Of a DNA stretch of 64,000 bases, positions 43,682 to 53,461 are shown piece after piece. The notes below the pieces were generated by a model. The model did not search any database and had not been told where the DNA came from. It worked only from the letters and a program-made list of their open reading frames with translations. The first letter of the stretch is position 1. Every line of letters begins with the position of its first letter. This stretch comes from Moraxellaceae bacterium AER2_44_116. Its GTDB lineage: Bacteria; Pseudomonadota; Gammaproteobacteria; Pseudomonadales; Moraxellaceae. Where the stretch lies: assembly GCA_006546595.1 (NCBI GenBank), contig VIAD01000015.1:1-64000 (forward strand), read 5' to 3'. A program made the position numbers and the translations under genes.

Positions 43682-46531
43682 TTAACGTGCTGTCCATTGC
43701 AACACTTTTTCACGCAACTCCTGTAGGCGAATCGGCTTACTCATAAAGTCATTCATACCTGCGGCAAAACACTGATCTCTATCGGTAGCCATCACATTTG
43801 CTGTCATGGCAATAATCGGTAAATCGGCAAACTGTTCAATCATGCGTAACTGACGGGTTGTTTCTAAGCCATCCATAACGGGCATTTGTAAATCCATCAG
43901 CACCACATCGTAATAGTTACCCACTTGTTGTAATAAACTTAATGCGACATAACCATTTTCGGCGACATCCACTTCCGCGCCTAAACTTTCCAATAATCTA
44001 ACGCCCACTAATTGATTAATCGTATTATCTTCGACCAATAAAATACGGTTGGCTAAAAGAGGCTTTTCTTCTACTTGACAGGTTTTAGTGCCCACCGCCA
44101 ATGTCAAACTTTGTAGCGTCGTTTCTAAAATTGGTTTTGTTAAGGTATGCGTAAAAATAACATTCCCACCTAGCATTGGGTCATTTTCTTGCCACGGGGT
44201 TTGTAATAACACTTTAGGAATATTATTGGGTAAATAGGTACTATGAAGATCGTCTGCAAAATCGGCATCTAACAAAATAAAATCATAAGCATGTGTGAGT
44301 GCTTGTTGTTCATGCGACAAACTCGTCATGACATCTGCTTGCCACCCCAAACGCTCACTCAAGATGCGTAAAGCAATCGCCGCATGAGGATTATCATCAA
44401 CAATTAACACATATAATTTAGGGGAAGAAATAACAGCTTCTTGTTGATCCGCATTAGGTAAGTCTAATGGCACAAAAATATCAAAACGACTGCCTTGATT
44501 GGGTTTACTGGTGACTTGTATTTCTCCATTCATTAACTCCACTAAACGCCGACAAATCGTTAAACCTAATCCTGTCCCACCAAAACGACGCGTTGTTGAG
44601 GTATCTGCCTGATGAAATGCCTCAAAAATATGGTTCAACTGTTCAGATGTCATGCCAATACCTGTATCACGGATCCATAAATGCAGCTTCGTAGTGGATT
44701 CACCGCTAGACAGACAGGAAACGCCTATTTCAATCTCACCTTTTGAACTAAATTTAATCGCGTTACCGAGTAAATTTGTCATGATTTGGCCTAACCGCAA
44801 CACATCACCAACTAATACTTTTGGCACGTCAGGCGCAATATAAAAGAACACTTCAACGGGTTTTTGCTGTGTAGCACTTAATGACAAACTACGTAAAGGT
44901 TCTAATAATTGACTTAAACTAAACGGTTGCGACTCTAATTCTAATTTTCCAGCTTCGACTTTCGATAAGTCTAAAATATCATTTAGAATCCCTAATAAAA
45001 ACTCACCAGAACTATATACTTTATTCAAATAATCGCGCTGACGCTCATTTAACTCTGTTTTAACTAATAACGCAGTGAGTCCCAAAATGCCATTCATTGG
45101 TGTGCGAATTTCATGGCTCATATTCGCTAAAAACAAACTTTTTGCTTGTGTTGCTTGTTCAGCCGCCTCTTTTGCCGACATCAAGGCAATTTCATTATTT
45201 TTTTGTTCAGTTAAATCAATAAACGCAACTAAATTAAAATCACCTATTAAAATAGAATGAAAACGAATATAACGCTCACTGCCATCTCGACAGCGTACAG
45301 TTGCTTCCATTGGTAAAAGATTTTGCTGGTTTTTTTTGGCGACATCTAAACGATTAAACCACATCGCTCTAATTTCTTCACGATAGCTTGGATTAGGATA
45401 CGCGGATCGCCACCAATCTTCGACATCGTAAAGCTCATTCGGTTTATAACCAAATGTATTGACAAAACAACGATTTAACATTTTTATCACCCCTGATTTA
45501 CCCTTAAAAATGGCAAAAGCAATGGGGGCATGTTCAATCAACAAGCGAAAACGCTTTTCGCTTTCGGCTAAATCCAACTGTGCTTGTTGCGCCATGAGTT
45601 GACGCTTAATCAAACGATGTCGAAAATATAAAACAACTAAACCAACTAAGACTAAAAAACTAACAATCACGGCTAATAAAATGATATCAGGATGCGCTCG
45701 CCATATATCATCCATATCACTTTTTGATTTATGTACTCCTAACCATTTATCACGAATTGCTTGATGTTGTTGTGGACTGATTTCTATTAATGCTTTATTC
45801 AGAATTGTTATTAATATTGGCCAATCTTGACGTACACCAATACTTAATGGTGAATTAAAGGGTGTTATCGCCGCTAACTTTAAGCCAGTAATATGTAGGC
45901 TTTGCACCGCATAAGACGCAGAGGCATGATTTGTTAATATATAGTCAACCTGCCCTAAAGACAGTGCAGATAATAAATCAGTTAAAAATGGATAACGAAT
46001 AGGCGTAATATTGGGATAAGAGCGTTGTAGAATATCATCGGTATAATAATCTGTTTCCACACCAACGCGTTGACCGCTTAAATCTTCTAATTGCCCAATA
46101 AATGGTTCATTAGCACGAGTCAAAATCACAACAGGAAATGACAAATAAGGCTGGGTAAAATTTAAGAATTCACGACGTTTTGGTGTTTCGGTAATTGAAG
46201 GCGTAATATCTAATACTTTATTTTCTAATTTTTGTTGAGTTTTTGACCACGACTCTGCCCCACCCACGACAAATTTAACGCCTAATTGTGGGGCGATTAA
46301 CGCGAGATAATCGGCACTAATGCCTTGATGCTGCCCTTTAGCATCTAAAAACTCGTAAGGAGGCCATGCAGGATCCACACCGACACGAATAATGGGATGC
46401 TCACTTAACCATGCTCGCTCATCAACTGTTAATTCTAGTGCAGAAACGGCAGACACCGTTACACTCAAAAACAATAGACCTAAGTAACTTAGCCATCGAC
46501 TCCATTGTTGATACAAGTACTGAAGCTCCAT
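43682..46531 (-). CDS. BvgS-like hybrid sensor histidine kinase
   Basis: A 949-residue unorthodox sensor. The signal or anchor segment covers 12-32, and a periplasmic solute-binding family 3 domain covers about 45-265 (IIRVGVDPAWPPYEFLDAKG). A membrane span (283-303) and a PAS domain (about 325-445) follow. HisKA has H473 in LANMSHEIRTP, and the ATPase has DTGIGM and GGTGLGLTI. Two receivers close the protein: the first diverged (IVDDNPHAA...LLDADF) and the second canonical with D880 (VVLMDLQMPVMDG). It has no terminal HPt domain and no regulator beside it, so phosphotransfer must go to distant partners. It lies between tsf and pyrH. Confidence 0.9.
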   Translation of the reverse strand: MELQYLYQQWSRWLSYLGLLFLSVTVSAVSALELTVDERAWLSEHPIIRVGVDPAWPPYEFLDAKGQHQGISADYLALIAPQLGVKFVVGGAESWSKTQQKLENKVLDITPSITETPKRREFLNFTQPYLSFPVVILTRANEPFIGQLEDLSGQRVGVETDYYTDDILQRSYPNITPIRYPFLTDLLSALSLGQVDYILTNHASASYAVQSLHITGLKLAAITPFNSPLSIGVRQDWPILITILNKALIEISPQQHQAIRDKWLGVHKSKSDMDDIWRAHPDIILLAVIVSFLVLVGLVVLYFRHRLIKRQLMAQQAQLDLAESEKRFRLLIEHAPIAFAIFKGKSGVIKMLNRCFVNTFGYKPNELYDVEDWWRSAYPNPSYREEIRAMWFNRLDVAKKNQQNLLPMEATVRCRDGSERYIRFHSILIGDFNLVAFIDLTEQKNNEIALMSAKEAAEQATQAKSLFLANMSHEIRTPMNGILGLTALLVKTELNERQRDYLNKVYSSGEFLLGILNDILDLSKVEAGKLELESQPFSLSQLLEPLRSLSLSATQQKPVEVFFYIAPDVPKVLVGDVLRLGQIMTNLLGNAIKFSSKGEIEIGVSCLSSGESTTKLHLWIRDTGIGMTSEQLNHIFEAFHQADTSTTRRFGGTGLGLTICRRLVELMNGEIQVTSKPNQGSRFDIFVPLDLPNADQQEAVISSPKLYVLIVDDNPHAAIALRILSERLGWQADVMTSLSHEQQALTHAYDFILLDADFADDLHSTYLPNNIPKVLLQTPWQENDPMLGGNVIFTHTLTKPILETTLQSLTLAVGTKTCQVEEKPLLANRILLVEDNTINQLVGVRLLESLGAEVDVAENGYVALSLLQQVGNYYDVVLMDLQMPVMDGLETTRQLRMIEQFADLPIIAMTANVMATDRDQCFAAGMNDFMSKPIRLQELREKVLQWTAR

Positions 46532-46613
46532 GTTTGTTTTTCCACGTTTTGCTACGGCAGGACTGTATCATATCTGATTCACAACAACAGCGACTCTGTT
46601 CACTGCCACTAAC

Positions 46614-46642
46614 AAAAATGCCCGCATCAAGCGGGCATTTTT
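46614..46642 (-). terminator. Intrinsic terminator of tsf
   Basis: AAAAATGCCCGC pairs with GCGGGCATTTTT around five bases, with T runs on either strand, 16 bases after the tsf stop. It should end rpsB-tsf transcripts before the hybrid kinase gene and can work in both directions. Confidence 0.9.
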
Positions 46643-46657
46643 GCTAAGTCTGAAAAC

Positions 46658-47542
46658 TTATTTAGCAGAAGCGGCGACTTGCGCTGCTACTTCAGCAGCA
46701 AAGTCTACTTCTTTTTTCTCGATGCCTTCGCCAACTTCTAAACGAATGAAGCTGACAACCGTAGCACCTGCTTTTTTCAACAAGTCAGCCACTTTCACAT
46801 CAGGGTCTTTCACAAAGGCTTGCTCTACCAAGCTGACTTCAGCGAGATACTTTTTCAAGCTACCTTCAATCATTTTTTCAACGATATTTTCAGGTTTGCC
46901 AGACTCACGCGCTTTAGCAGCATAAATTTCTTTTTCACGCGCTAACACAGCAGCATCCACATCGGCAGGATTAACAACCATTGGATTTGATGCGGCAACG
47001 TGCATCGCAATATCACGACCTAATTCAGCATCGCCACCTGTTAAGGCAACAACAACACCAATTTTCAAACCGTGAATGTACGTACCAACAACATCACCTT
47101 GAACCAAAATAGCACGACGAACTTGGATGTTTTCACCAATTTTTTGTACTAAATCAATACGTGCTTCTTCAATGGTTTGACCATTGCCGTATGCCAAACC
47201 TGCAATAGCTGCAACGTCTGTCACACCAGCAGCCAACGCCACTTCTGCTACTTGTTTCGCAAATGCGGTGAAGTTAGCGTCACGAGCAACAAAGTCAGTT
47301 TGGCTGTTAACTTCTAAAATTAACGCTGTTTTGTTATCTGGAGTGATAGCAAAATGTACTGCGCCTTCAGCTGCAATGTTGGCTGATTTTTTAGCTGCTT
47401 TGGTTGCGCCTGATTTACGCAAGTTATCAATCGCAACTTCGATGTCGCCATCTGTTTCTGTTAATGCTTTTTTGCATTCCATCATACCTAAACCAGTACG
47501 ATCACGTAATTCTTTCACGAGACTTGCTGTAATAGCTGCCAT
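46658..47542 (-). CDS. tsf: Elongation factor Ts
   Basis: Guanine-nucleotide exchange factor for EF-Tu. 294 residues from the ATG at 47542 (MAAITASLVKELRDRTG, matching the E. coli N-terminus), with GAGG eight bases upstream; an ATG two codons earlier is too close to that site. It contains the TDFVARD motif in VNSQTDFVARDANF and two dimerisation subdomains. It follows rpsB with a hairpin between and ends in a strong terminator. Confidence 0.96.
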   Translation of the reverse strand: MAAITASLVKELRDRTGLGMMECKKALTETDGDIEVAIDNLRKSGATKAAKKSANIAAEGAVHFAITPDNKTALILEVNSQTDFVARDANFTAFAKQVAEVALAAGVTDVAAIAGLAYGNGQTIEEARIDLVQKIGENIQVRRAILVQGDVVGTYIHGLKIGVVVALTGGDAELGRDIAMHVAASNPMVVNPADVDAAVLAREKEIYAAKARESGKPENIVEKMIEGSLKKYLAEVSLVEQAFVKDPDVKVADLLKKAGATVVSFIRLEVGEGIEKKEVDFAAEVAAQVAASAK

Positions 47543-47598
47543 GTTCATTTCCTCTTGTTTAAGGACTAATCAATTCAAAAATCAATAACCATAAAAGA

Positions 47599-47624
47599 AA
47601 GGGAGACTAGCTCCCTTCCCTCAG
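47599..47624 (-). terminator. Attenuator-like hairpin between rpsB and tsf
   Basis: On the minus strand AAGGGAG pairs with CTCCCTT around CTAGT, followed by TCTTTT. The stem is short, so partial termination is likely, which would lower tsf relative to rpsB. Confidence 0.5.
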
Positions 47625-47639
47625 CATAATGTATTGAGA

Positions 47640-48389
47640 TTACGCTGTTGTTTCAGGTGCTGCTTCAACGGCTTCTGGTTCTGCACCACGACCGCTTTGC
47701 AATGCAGCGTATTCTTTACCTTCAATAATCGCATCAGCCATTGAGCCTGCGTACAATTGAATCGCACGAATCGCGTCATCGTTACCTGGAATCACCAAAT
47801 CAACACCATCAGGATTGGAGTTAGTATCAACGATACCAATCACACGAATACCTAATTTTTTCGCTTCTAAAATAGCAATGGCTTCGTGATCTACGTCGAT
47901 AACAAACAACGCGTCAGGTAAACCACCCATATCTTTAATACCGCCAAAGCTTTTTTCTAATTTGGCCATTTCACGTGTGCGCTCTAAGGCTTCACGCTTG
48001 GTCAACTTAGCAAATGTGCCATCTTGGGATTGAATTTCTAATTCTTTGAAGCGTTTGATCGATTGGCGAATGGTTTTCCAGTTCGTCAACATGCCACCTA
48101 ACCAACGGTGATCAACATAAGGCATACCACAACGTTGTGCTTCAGTACGGATAATGCCAGCAGCAGCACGTTTTGTACCCACGAACAATACTTTGTTCTT
48201 TTTAGCTGCTAAACCGTTAGCGTAAGTCAACGCTTCGTTTAACGCAGGAGCGGTATGCTCAAGGTTGATAATATGAATCTTGTTGCGAGCACCGAAAATG
48301 TACTTGCCCATTTTTGGATTCCAAAAACGGGTTTGGTGACCGAAATGTGCGCCAGCTTGTAGCAGATCGCGCATAGAAACTTGTGCCAT
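47640..48389 (-). CDS. rpsB: 30S ribosomal protein S2
   Basis: Small-subunit ribosomal protein, 249 residues. I chose the ATG at 48389, giving MAQVSMRDLLQAGAHFGHQTRFWNP as in E. coli, with TGGAG upstream; the longer frame to 48467 runs through the leader RNA. Blocks such as NKIHIINLEHTAPALNEA, RAAAGIIRTEAQRCGMPYVDHRWLGGMLTNW and IGIVDTNSNPDGVDLVIPGNDDAIRAI are all present. It is the first gene of the rpsB-tsf operon. Confidence 0.97.
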   Translation of the reverse strand: MAQVSMRDLLQAGAHFGHQTRFWNPKMGKYIFGARNKIHIINLEHTAPALNEALTYANGLAAKKNKVLFVGTKRAAAGIIRTEAQRCGMPYVDHRWLGGMLTNWKTIRQSIKRFKELEIQSQDGTFAKLTKREALERTREMAKLEKSFGGIKDMGGLPDALFVIDVDHEAIAILEAKKLGIRVIGIVDTNSNPDGVDLVIPGNDDAIRAIQLYAGSMADAIIEGKEYAALQSGRGAEPEAVEAAPETTA

Positions 48390-48480
48390 GATAACTCCAG
48401 TTAGGGTTAGGCCTCCACACATCCCAACTACCGACTTTTTCGTGACCGACACGAAAGAAGCACCCAATAGTTGTGCCGAT
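48390..48480 (-). ncRNA. Candidate rpsB leader (S2 autoregulatory element)
   Basis: The leader before rpsB has a perfect hairpin, TTTCGTG / CACGAAA (48438-48456), and then GTGGAGGCCTAACCC just before the ribosome-binding site. Gammaproteobacterial rpsB leaders are known to bind S2 and repress translation, and the E. coli t44 RNA comes from this location. The match here is by position and by the hairpin plus CCTAACC block, from memory; no covariance search was possible. Confidence 0.5.
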
Positions 48481-48490
48481 GTATGTGCGT

Positions 48491-48520
48491 TTTATAAAAA
48501 AGATTTATTCGCCAACACAA
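48491..48520 (-). promoter_or_regulatory. Candidate rpsB promoter
   Basis: On the minus strand TTGTGT (48515-48520) and TATAAA (48491-48496) are separated by 18 bases, about 100 bases upstream of the rpsB ATG. This would produce the leader RNA described above. Confidence 0.4.
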
Positions 48521-48683
48521 CAATCTTGAACATTGACCGTTTTGAACGGTTTTTTAGTCGCAAAAGTCACGTAAAATAGCGGTTTAGGTAAATCCTGCAA
48601 AAAAACTCGTTTGGCTATTTGCCGAATCGAGCGCGGCTTTATACCATATTGCACCTTTAGCCTCAATCGTGACGTGGAAATTT

Positions 48684-49469
48684 ATGAGCGTATCGTTAAA
48701 AACTGATGAAGAAATTGCCAAAATGCGCATCGCGGGCAAGTTAGCCGCCGATGTTTTGATGATGATTGGTGATTTTGTCAAAGCAGGTGTCACCACCGAA
48801 GAGTTGGATAAACGCTGTCACGACTATATTGTTAATGTCCAACACGCGATTCCTGCGCCATTAAATTATCGTGGTTTTCCCAAAAGCATTTGCACCTCGG
48901 TTAATCATGTGGTTTGTCATGGCATTCCGACGGATAAAAAAGTCCTTAAAAATGGCGACATTATCAATATTGATGTCACTGTGATTAAAGATGGCTATCA
49001 TGGCGACACCTCCAAAATGTTTATTGTAGGTGAAGGCTCTATCTTAGCTGAGCGATTAATTCGTGTCACACAAGAGTGTTTGTATAAATCACTAGCAATT
49101 GTTAAACCCGGTACACGGTTGGGTGATATCGGTGCTGTGATTCAAAAACATGCCGAAGCTAATCGCTTTTCGGTGGTGCGTGATTATTGTGGTCATGGTA
49201 TTGGCCAAGTGTTTCATGAAGAGCCACAAATTGTGCATTATGGCAAAGCAGGCGAAGGTTTGGCTTTACAAGCAGGCATGACTTTTACCATTGAGCCAAT
49301 GATTAATGCAGGGACATATCATACAAAATTATTACCTGACAAATGGACAGCCGTCACCAAAGACCACAAACTATCGGCACAATGGGAGCACACTATTTTA
49401 GTGACCCCAACAGGCGTAGAAGTATTGACTGCTCGCCCAGATGAAGATTTAAGTTTTTTGACTGCTTAA
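48684..49469 (+). CDS. map: Methionine aminopeptidase, type I
   Basis: Removes the N-terminal Met from nascent proteins. 261 residues from the ATG at 48684 (MSVSLKTDEEIAKMRIAGKLA), with GGA upstream; a GTG five codons earlier is the alternative. Metal ligands fall in NIDVTVIKDGYHGDTSKMF, YCGHGIGQVFHEEPQI, MTFTIEPMIN and QWEHTILVT. It is divergent from rpsB, the classical arrangement, and heads the glnD-dapC-dapD group. Confidence 0.96.
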   Translation: MSVSLKTDEEIAKMRIAGKLAADVLMMIGDFVKAGVTTEELDKRCHDYIVNVQHAIPAPLNYRGFPKSICTSVNHVVCHGIPTDKKVLKNGDIINIDVTVIKDGYHGDTSKMFIVGEGSILAERLIRVTQECLYKSLAIVKPGTRLGDIGAVIQKHAEANRFSVVRDYCGHGIGQVFHEEPQIVHYGKAGEGLALQAGMTFTIEPMINAGTYHTKLLPDKWTAVTKDHKLSAQWEHTILVTPTGVEVLTARPDEDLSFLTA

Positions 49470-49546
49470 CCCTCACCCCAGCCCCCTCCCTCTGTGAGAG
49501 GGCGTTAAGTCCTCTCCCCCTTGGGGAGAGAGTTAGAGAGAGGGTT
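49468..49546. repeat. Palindromic repeat family C, copy 1
   Basis: The element opens AACCCTCACCCCAGCCCC and closes GAGAGAGGGTT, with inner CCTCTCCCCC/GGGGAGAG. Its first two bases are the last two of the map stop codon TAA. It fills the map-glnD spacer. Confidence 0.8.
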
Positions 49547-49575
49547 TATTTTTAACCATCATATAGGCTATCTCC

Positions 49576-52236
49576 ATGCAACCGCCGACATTAACGCCGC
49601 ACGTTCTTGATAATAGCCAACTCATGTCCAACACCATAGTCACTCCCGCCCACTATCGAGAGTTGTTGAAAAATGCTCAGGATACACTATGGGCAAAGTT
49701 TCAAACGGGTGCATCGGTACGTTTATTGGTAGAAGCACATTCTGAAGCGGTTGATCGTGTATTAACCCACGCATGGCAAAGCTTTGACCTGCATCTCGAA
49801 ACAGAATTAGCGTTATTGGCTGTCGGGGGTTATGGACGCGCTGAATTACATATTGCATCCGATATTGATGTCCTTATTTTGCATACTTATGGCAACTTGC
49901 CAGATGCCTTAAAAGACAGTATCAGCCGTTTTATTGCGCTATTGTGGGATTTGGGTTTAGATGTTGGCTCAAGTGTGCGCTCATTAAGTGAATGTGTCGA
50001 AAGTGTTAGCAACGATATTACCATCGCGACTAATGTTCTCGAAATGCGTACCTTGTGTGGTCAGGATGATTTACGCCAAACCTTATTAGCGTTAGTGCGC
50101 CCGTTATGGACAGATGCGGCTTTTTTTGAAGCCAAACGCGACGAACAAATCGCTCGTCATGCCAAACACCACAATACCGAATATAATCTCGAACCTGACC
50201 TCAAAAATGCGCCCGGTGGTTTGCGTGATATTCAAACGATTTTTTGGGTGGCTAAACGTCATTTTGAAACGACTAACTTATATGATTTAGTGACACATGG
50301 ATTTTTAACCGAATTTGAATATAAACAATTAGTTGAAAGTGAAACATTTTTATGGAAAATTCGTTTTGCGTTGCATCACATCGCCAAACGCAACGAAAAC
50401 CGTTTACTATTTGACCATCAACGAACCTTAGCGGTTCTCTTAGGTTATAGCGACAATAGTGCCAGCCGTGCGGTTGAGCAAGTGATGAAAGATTATTATC
50501 GTGTTGCCATGACTGTTTCGATGCTCAACGAAATGTTATTACAATATTTTGATGAAGCGATATTAAGAGCTGACGAAAAAGCCATTATTATTCCTATTAG
50601 TGATGATTTTCAGTTACGCGATAATTATATTGAAGTCACACATCACCAAGTATTTGCTCGCAACCCATCGGCATTATTAGAGATTTTTTCTATTTTGGCC
50701 GAAAGCCCTGATATTTTAGGCGTGCGAGCCAGTACCATTCGTTTGATTATGGTCGAAGCACGAAAAATAAATGCAGCGTTCCGTCATAACCCACAAAATC
50801 GTGCTTACTTTATGGAGATATTACGCGCACCTCATGCGTTATTTTCAACACTACGACAAATGAAGCGTTATGGCGTATTAGGTCAGTATTTACCTGCTTT
50901 TGGTGCGATTATTGGCCAAATGCAATATGATTTATTTCATATTTATACCGTCGATGCCCATACTTTATTAGTGATTAAAAATATGCGGCGTTTTCGCTAT
51001 GACGAAAGCCGTGAAAAATTTCCTGTGGTTACAGATGTTGCCCAACAATTACCCAAGCCTGAATTATTATATTTAGCGGGTTTATTTCATGATATTGGTA
51101 AGGGTCGTGGCGGTGATCACTCTGAACTTGGCGCAGTCGATGCCATTGAATTTTGCTTGGCACATGGATTATCGACGCGTAGTGCCAATATTGTGGCATG
51201 GCTAACCCGTAATCATTTAATCATGTCGATGACGGCGCAAAAGCAAGACTTAGCCGATCCTGATGTAATTCATCGTTTTGCTCAACATGTCGGCGACATT
51301 ATCCATTTAGATTATTTATATGCCCTGACGGTTGCGGATATTTGTGCCACGAATCCTAAACTATGGAATTCTTGGCGTGCGTCTTTATTACGGCAGCTAT
51401 ACCAACAAACGCGCCGTGCGTTGCGTCGCGGCTTAAATAACCCGATTGATTATGATGAGTTAATTGCTGAAACCCGTATTACTGCGATGGAAACATTATT
51501 ATCCGACGGGTTTAGTGAAGAAGCCGTTTGCTCTATTTGGGATAAGTTAGGTGATGATTATTTTCTACGTGAAAGCGCACATGATATTGTTTGGCATACC
51601 TCCGCGATTTTAAATCACGGCAATAACAGTGCCCCTTTAGTTGCCATTCATAAAAGTCTTGGCAATCAGTTTCAAGGTGCTACGCAGATATTCGTTTATA
51701 CCCAAGACTTACCCAATTTGTTCGCGGCTTCCGTAGCGACGTTAGACCAACAACATTTAACGGTTCTAGATGCACGCATTATTACCGCCACCAGCCATTT
51801 TTCACTCGACACCTATATTGTTTTGGATGAAGATAATACGCCGATTACGGATAATGACCGTTTAGATATGATTCGTGAAAGTTTGGTTAATGCCTTATCT
51901 CACCCCGAACAATTTCCCACCATTGTCCAAAAACGTCTGCCACGGGCATTAAAGCATTTTAGTGTTAAAACCGAAGTCAATATCAGTAACGACATTGCCA
52001 AGCAGCAAACCTCGCTCGAAGTGATTACTCTGGATAGACCGGGTTTGTTAGCGCGAATTGGTTTGATTTTTATGGAGCATGGTGTCACGTTGCAAAGTGC
52101 GCGTATTGCAACCCTCGGTGAGCGTGCCGAAGACGTGTTTTTTATCAGTGATCGACAGGGTCAGCCCATTGCCAACCCTGAACTCTGCCAACAATTAGCC
52201 GCAACACTGCGCCAACAACTGGACACGGTGAATTAA
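49576..52236 (+). CDS. glnD: Bifunctional uridylyltransferase/uridylyl-removing enzyme
   Basis: Senses glutamine and modifies PII proteins, so it is the top of the nitrogen regulation cascade. The 886-residue protein (E. coli 890) has a nucleotidyltransferase domain with GGYGRAEL (84-91) and D96/D98, and an HD domain for deuridylylation with LFHDIGKGRGGDHSELG. Two C-terminal ACT domains follow (about 700-780 and 810-886, VITLDRPGLLARIGLIFMEHG) and bind glutamine. The start is the ATG at 49576; an internal Met17 is possible. Confidence 0.96.
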   Translation: MQPPTLTPHVLDNSQLMSNTIVTPAHYRELLKNAQDTLWAKFQTGASVRLLVEAHSEAVDRVLTHAWQSFDLHLETELALLAVGGYGRAELHIASDIDVLILHTYGNLPDALKDSISRFIALLWDLGLDVGSSVRSLSECVESVSNDITIATNVLEMRTLCGQDDLRQTLLALVRPLWTDAAFFEAKRDEQIARHAKHHNTEYNLEPDLKNAPGGLRDIQTIFWVAKRHFETTNLYDLVTHGFLTEFEYKQLVESETFLWKIRFALHHIAKRNENRLLFDHQRTLAVLLGYSDNSASRAVEQVMKDYYRVAMTVSMLNEMLLQYFDEAILRADEKAIIIPISDDFQLRDNYIEVTHHQVFARNPSALLEIFSILAESPDILGVRASTIRLIMVEARKINAAFRHNPQNRAYFMEILRAPHALFSTLRQMKRYGVLGQYLPAFGAIIGQMQYDLFHIYTVDAHTLLVIKNMRRFRYDESREKFPVVTDVAQQLPKPELLYLAGLFHDIGKGRGGDHSELGAVDAIEFCLAHGLSTRSANIVAWLTRNHLIMSMTAQKQDLADPDVIHRFAQHVGDIIHLDYLYALTVADICATNPKLWNSWRASLLRQLYQQTRRALRRGLNNPIDYDELIAETRITAMETLLSDGFSEEAVCSIWDKLGDDYFLRESAHDIVWHTSAILNHGNNSAPLVAIHKSLGNQFQGATQIFVYTQDLPNLFAASVATLDQQHLTVLDARIITATSHFSLDTYIVLDEDNTPITDNDRLDMIRESLVNALSHPEQFPTIVQKRLPRALKHFSVKTEVNISNDIAKQQTSLEVITLDRPGLLARIGLIFMEHGVTLQSARIATLGERAEDVFFISDRQGQPIANPELCQQLAATLRQQLDTVN

Positions 52237-52237
52237 A

Positions 52238-53461
52238 ATGAACAATGATCTGTCGTTATTGCATCCTTATCCCTTTGAAAAGTTGGGCAATTTATTGAAA
52301 GGATTAACGCCACCTGCGGAGTTAAAACCGATTTCGTTGTCGATTGGTGAGCCTAAACACACCTCGCCTGCCTTTGTGATGGAAGCCATTCAGCAGCACG
52401 CCAAACATTTAGCGACTTATCCAACGACCAAAGGCATTCCTGAGTTACGTGAGGCCATTGCTTCATGGCTAACAACCCGTTTTCAACTAAAAAGTGTTGA
52501 TGCCGATAGCGAAATACTACCCGTCAGTGGCACTCGCGAAGCCTTGTTTTCGTTTACTCAAGCCGTGATTAAACGTGAAGACAAGCCCTTAGTGGTTATG
52601 CCTAATCCTTTCTATCAAATTTATGAAGGCGCGGCGTTTTTAGCAGGTGCAGAACCGTATTATTTGCCGTGTTTGGCCGAAAATCAGTTTATTCCTGACT
52701 TTGATGCTGTGCCTGCCGAGGTTTGGCAACGTACCCAACTGTTATTTATTTGCTCACCAGGGAATCCTACAGGGGCGGTCATTCCTCGTCATACCTTAGA
52801 AAAGCTGATTCGGTTGAGTGATGATTATGGTTTTGTCATTGCCTCTGATGAGTGTTATTCGGAAGTGTATTTTGCTGAAGCGCATCCACCATTGGGCTTG
52901 CTGCAAGTCTGTGCCGAAATGGGGCGAGATGATTATAAAAACTGTGTTGTTTTTCACTCACTATCGAAACGCTCGAACTTACCGGGTTTACGTTCAGGAT
53001 TTGTCGCGGGTGATGCCCAATTACTGAAACCGTATTTGTTGTATCGGACGTATCATGGTGCGGCGATGCCTGTGCAACATCAATGGGCTTCGGTAGCGGC
53101 TTGGCAAGATGAACATCATGTGATTGCCAATCGTGAACAATATCGGCAAAAGTTTCACATTTTTTATGCGATGGTGAATCCGTATTTACCGTTAACCATG
53201 CCCGATGCCAGTTTCTATTTTTGGGTAAAAGTACCTGATAATCATACTGACGAAAGTTTCACTCAAATGCTCTATGAGCACGCGCATATTACCGTGTTGG
53301 CAGGTCGTTATTTAGGCCGCGCCGACGGTAACGGAACAACCCAACCCAACCCTGCTGAAAACTATGTTCGCATGGCCTTAGTTGCGCCTCTTGCCGATTG
53401 TGTCATGGCTGCCGAACGAATCATTGCTTTATTGACTGGAGAAAAAAATGTCCCTCGCTGA
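52238..53461 (+). CDS. dapC: Succinyldiaminopimelate transaminase
   Basis: PLP enzyme (aminotransferase class I/II) of the succinylase route to lysine and meso-diaminopimelate. The 407-residue protein has SIGEPKH (36-42), CSPGNPTGAVI (172-182), SDECYSEVYF with D204, and the PLP lysine K244 in SLSKRSNLPGLRSGF. The assignment as DapC rather than another aminotransferase rests on location between glnD and dapD and overall match. It starts one base after the glnD stop and overlaps dapD by 14. Confidence 0.93.
   Translation: MNNDLSLLHPYPFEKLGNLLKGLTPPAELKPISLSIGEPKHTSPAFVMEAIQQHAKHLATYPTTKGIPELREAIASWLTTRFQLKSVDADSEILPVSGTREALFSFTQAVIKREDKPLVVMPNPFYQIYEGAAFLAGAEPYYLPCLAENQFIPDFDAVPAEVWQRTQLLFICSPGNPTGAVIPRHTLEKLIRLSDDYGFVIASDECYSEVYFAEAHPPLGLLQVCAEMGRDDYKNCVVFHSLSKRSNLPGLRSGFVAGDAQLLKPYLLYRTYHGAAMPVQHQWASVAAWQDEHHVIANREQYRQKFHIFYAMVNPYLPLTMPDASFYFWVKVPDNHTDESFTQMLYEHAHITVLAGRYLGRADGNGTTQPNPAENYVRMALVAPLADCVMAAERIIALLTGEKNVPR

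Noticed and set aside
48390..48467. N-terminal extension of rpsB
   Set aside because: The extra 26 residues come from the leader region; the ATG at 48389 has a good ribosome-binding site and the conserved S2 N-terminus.
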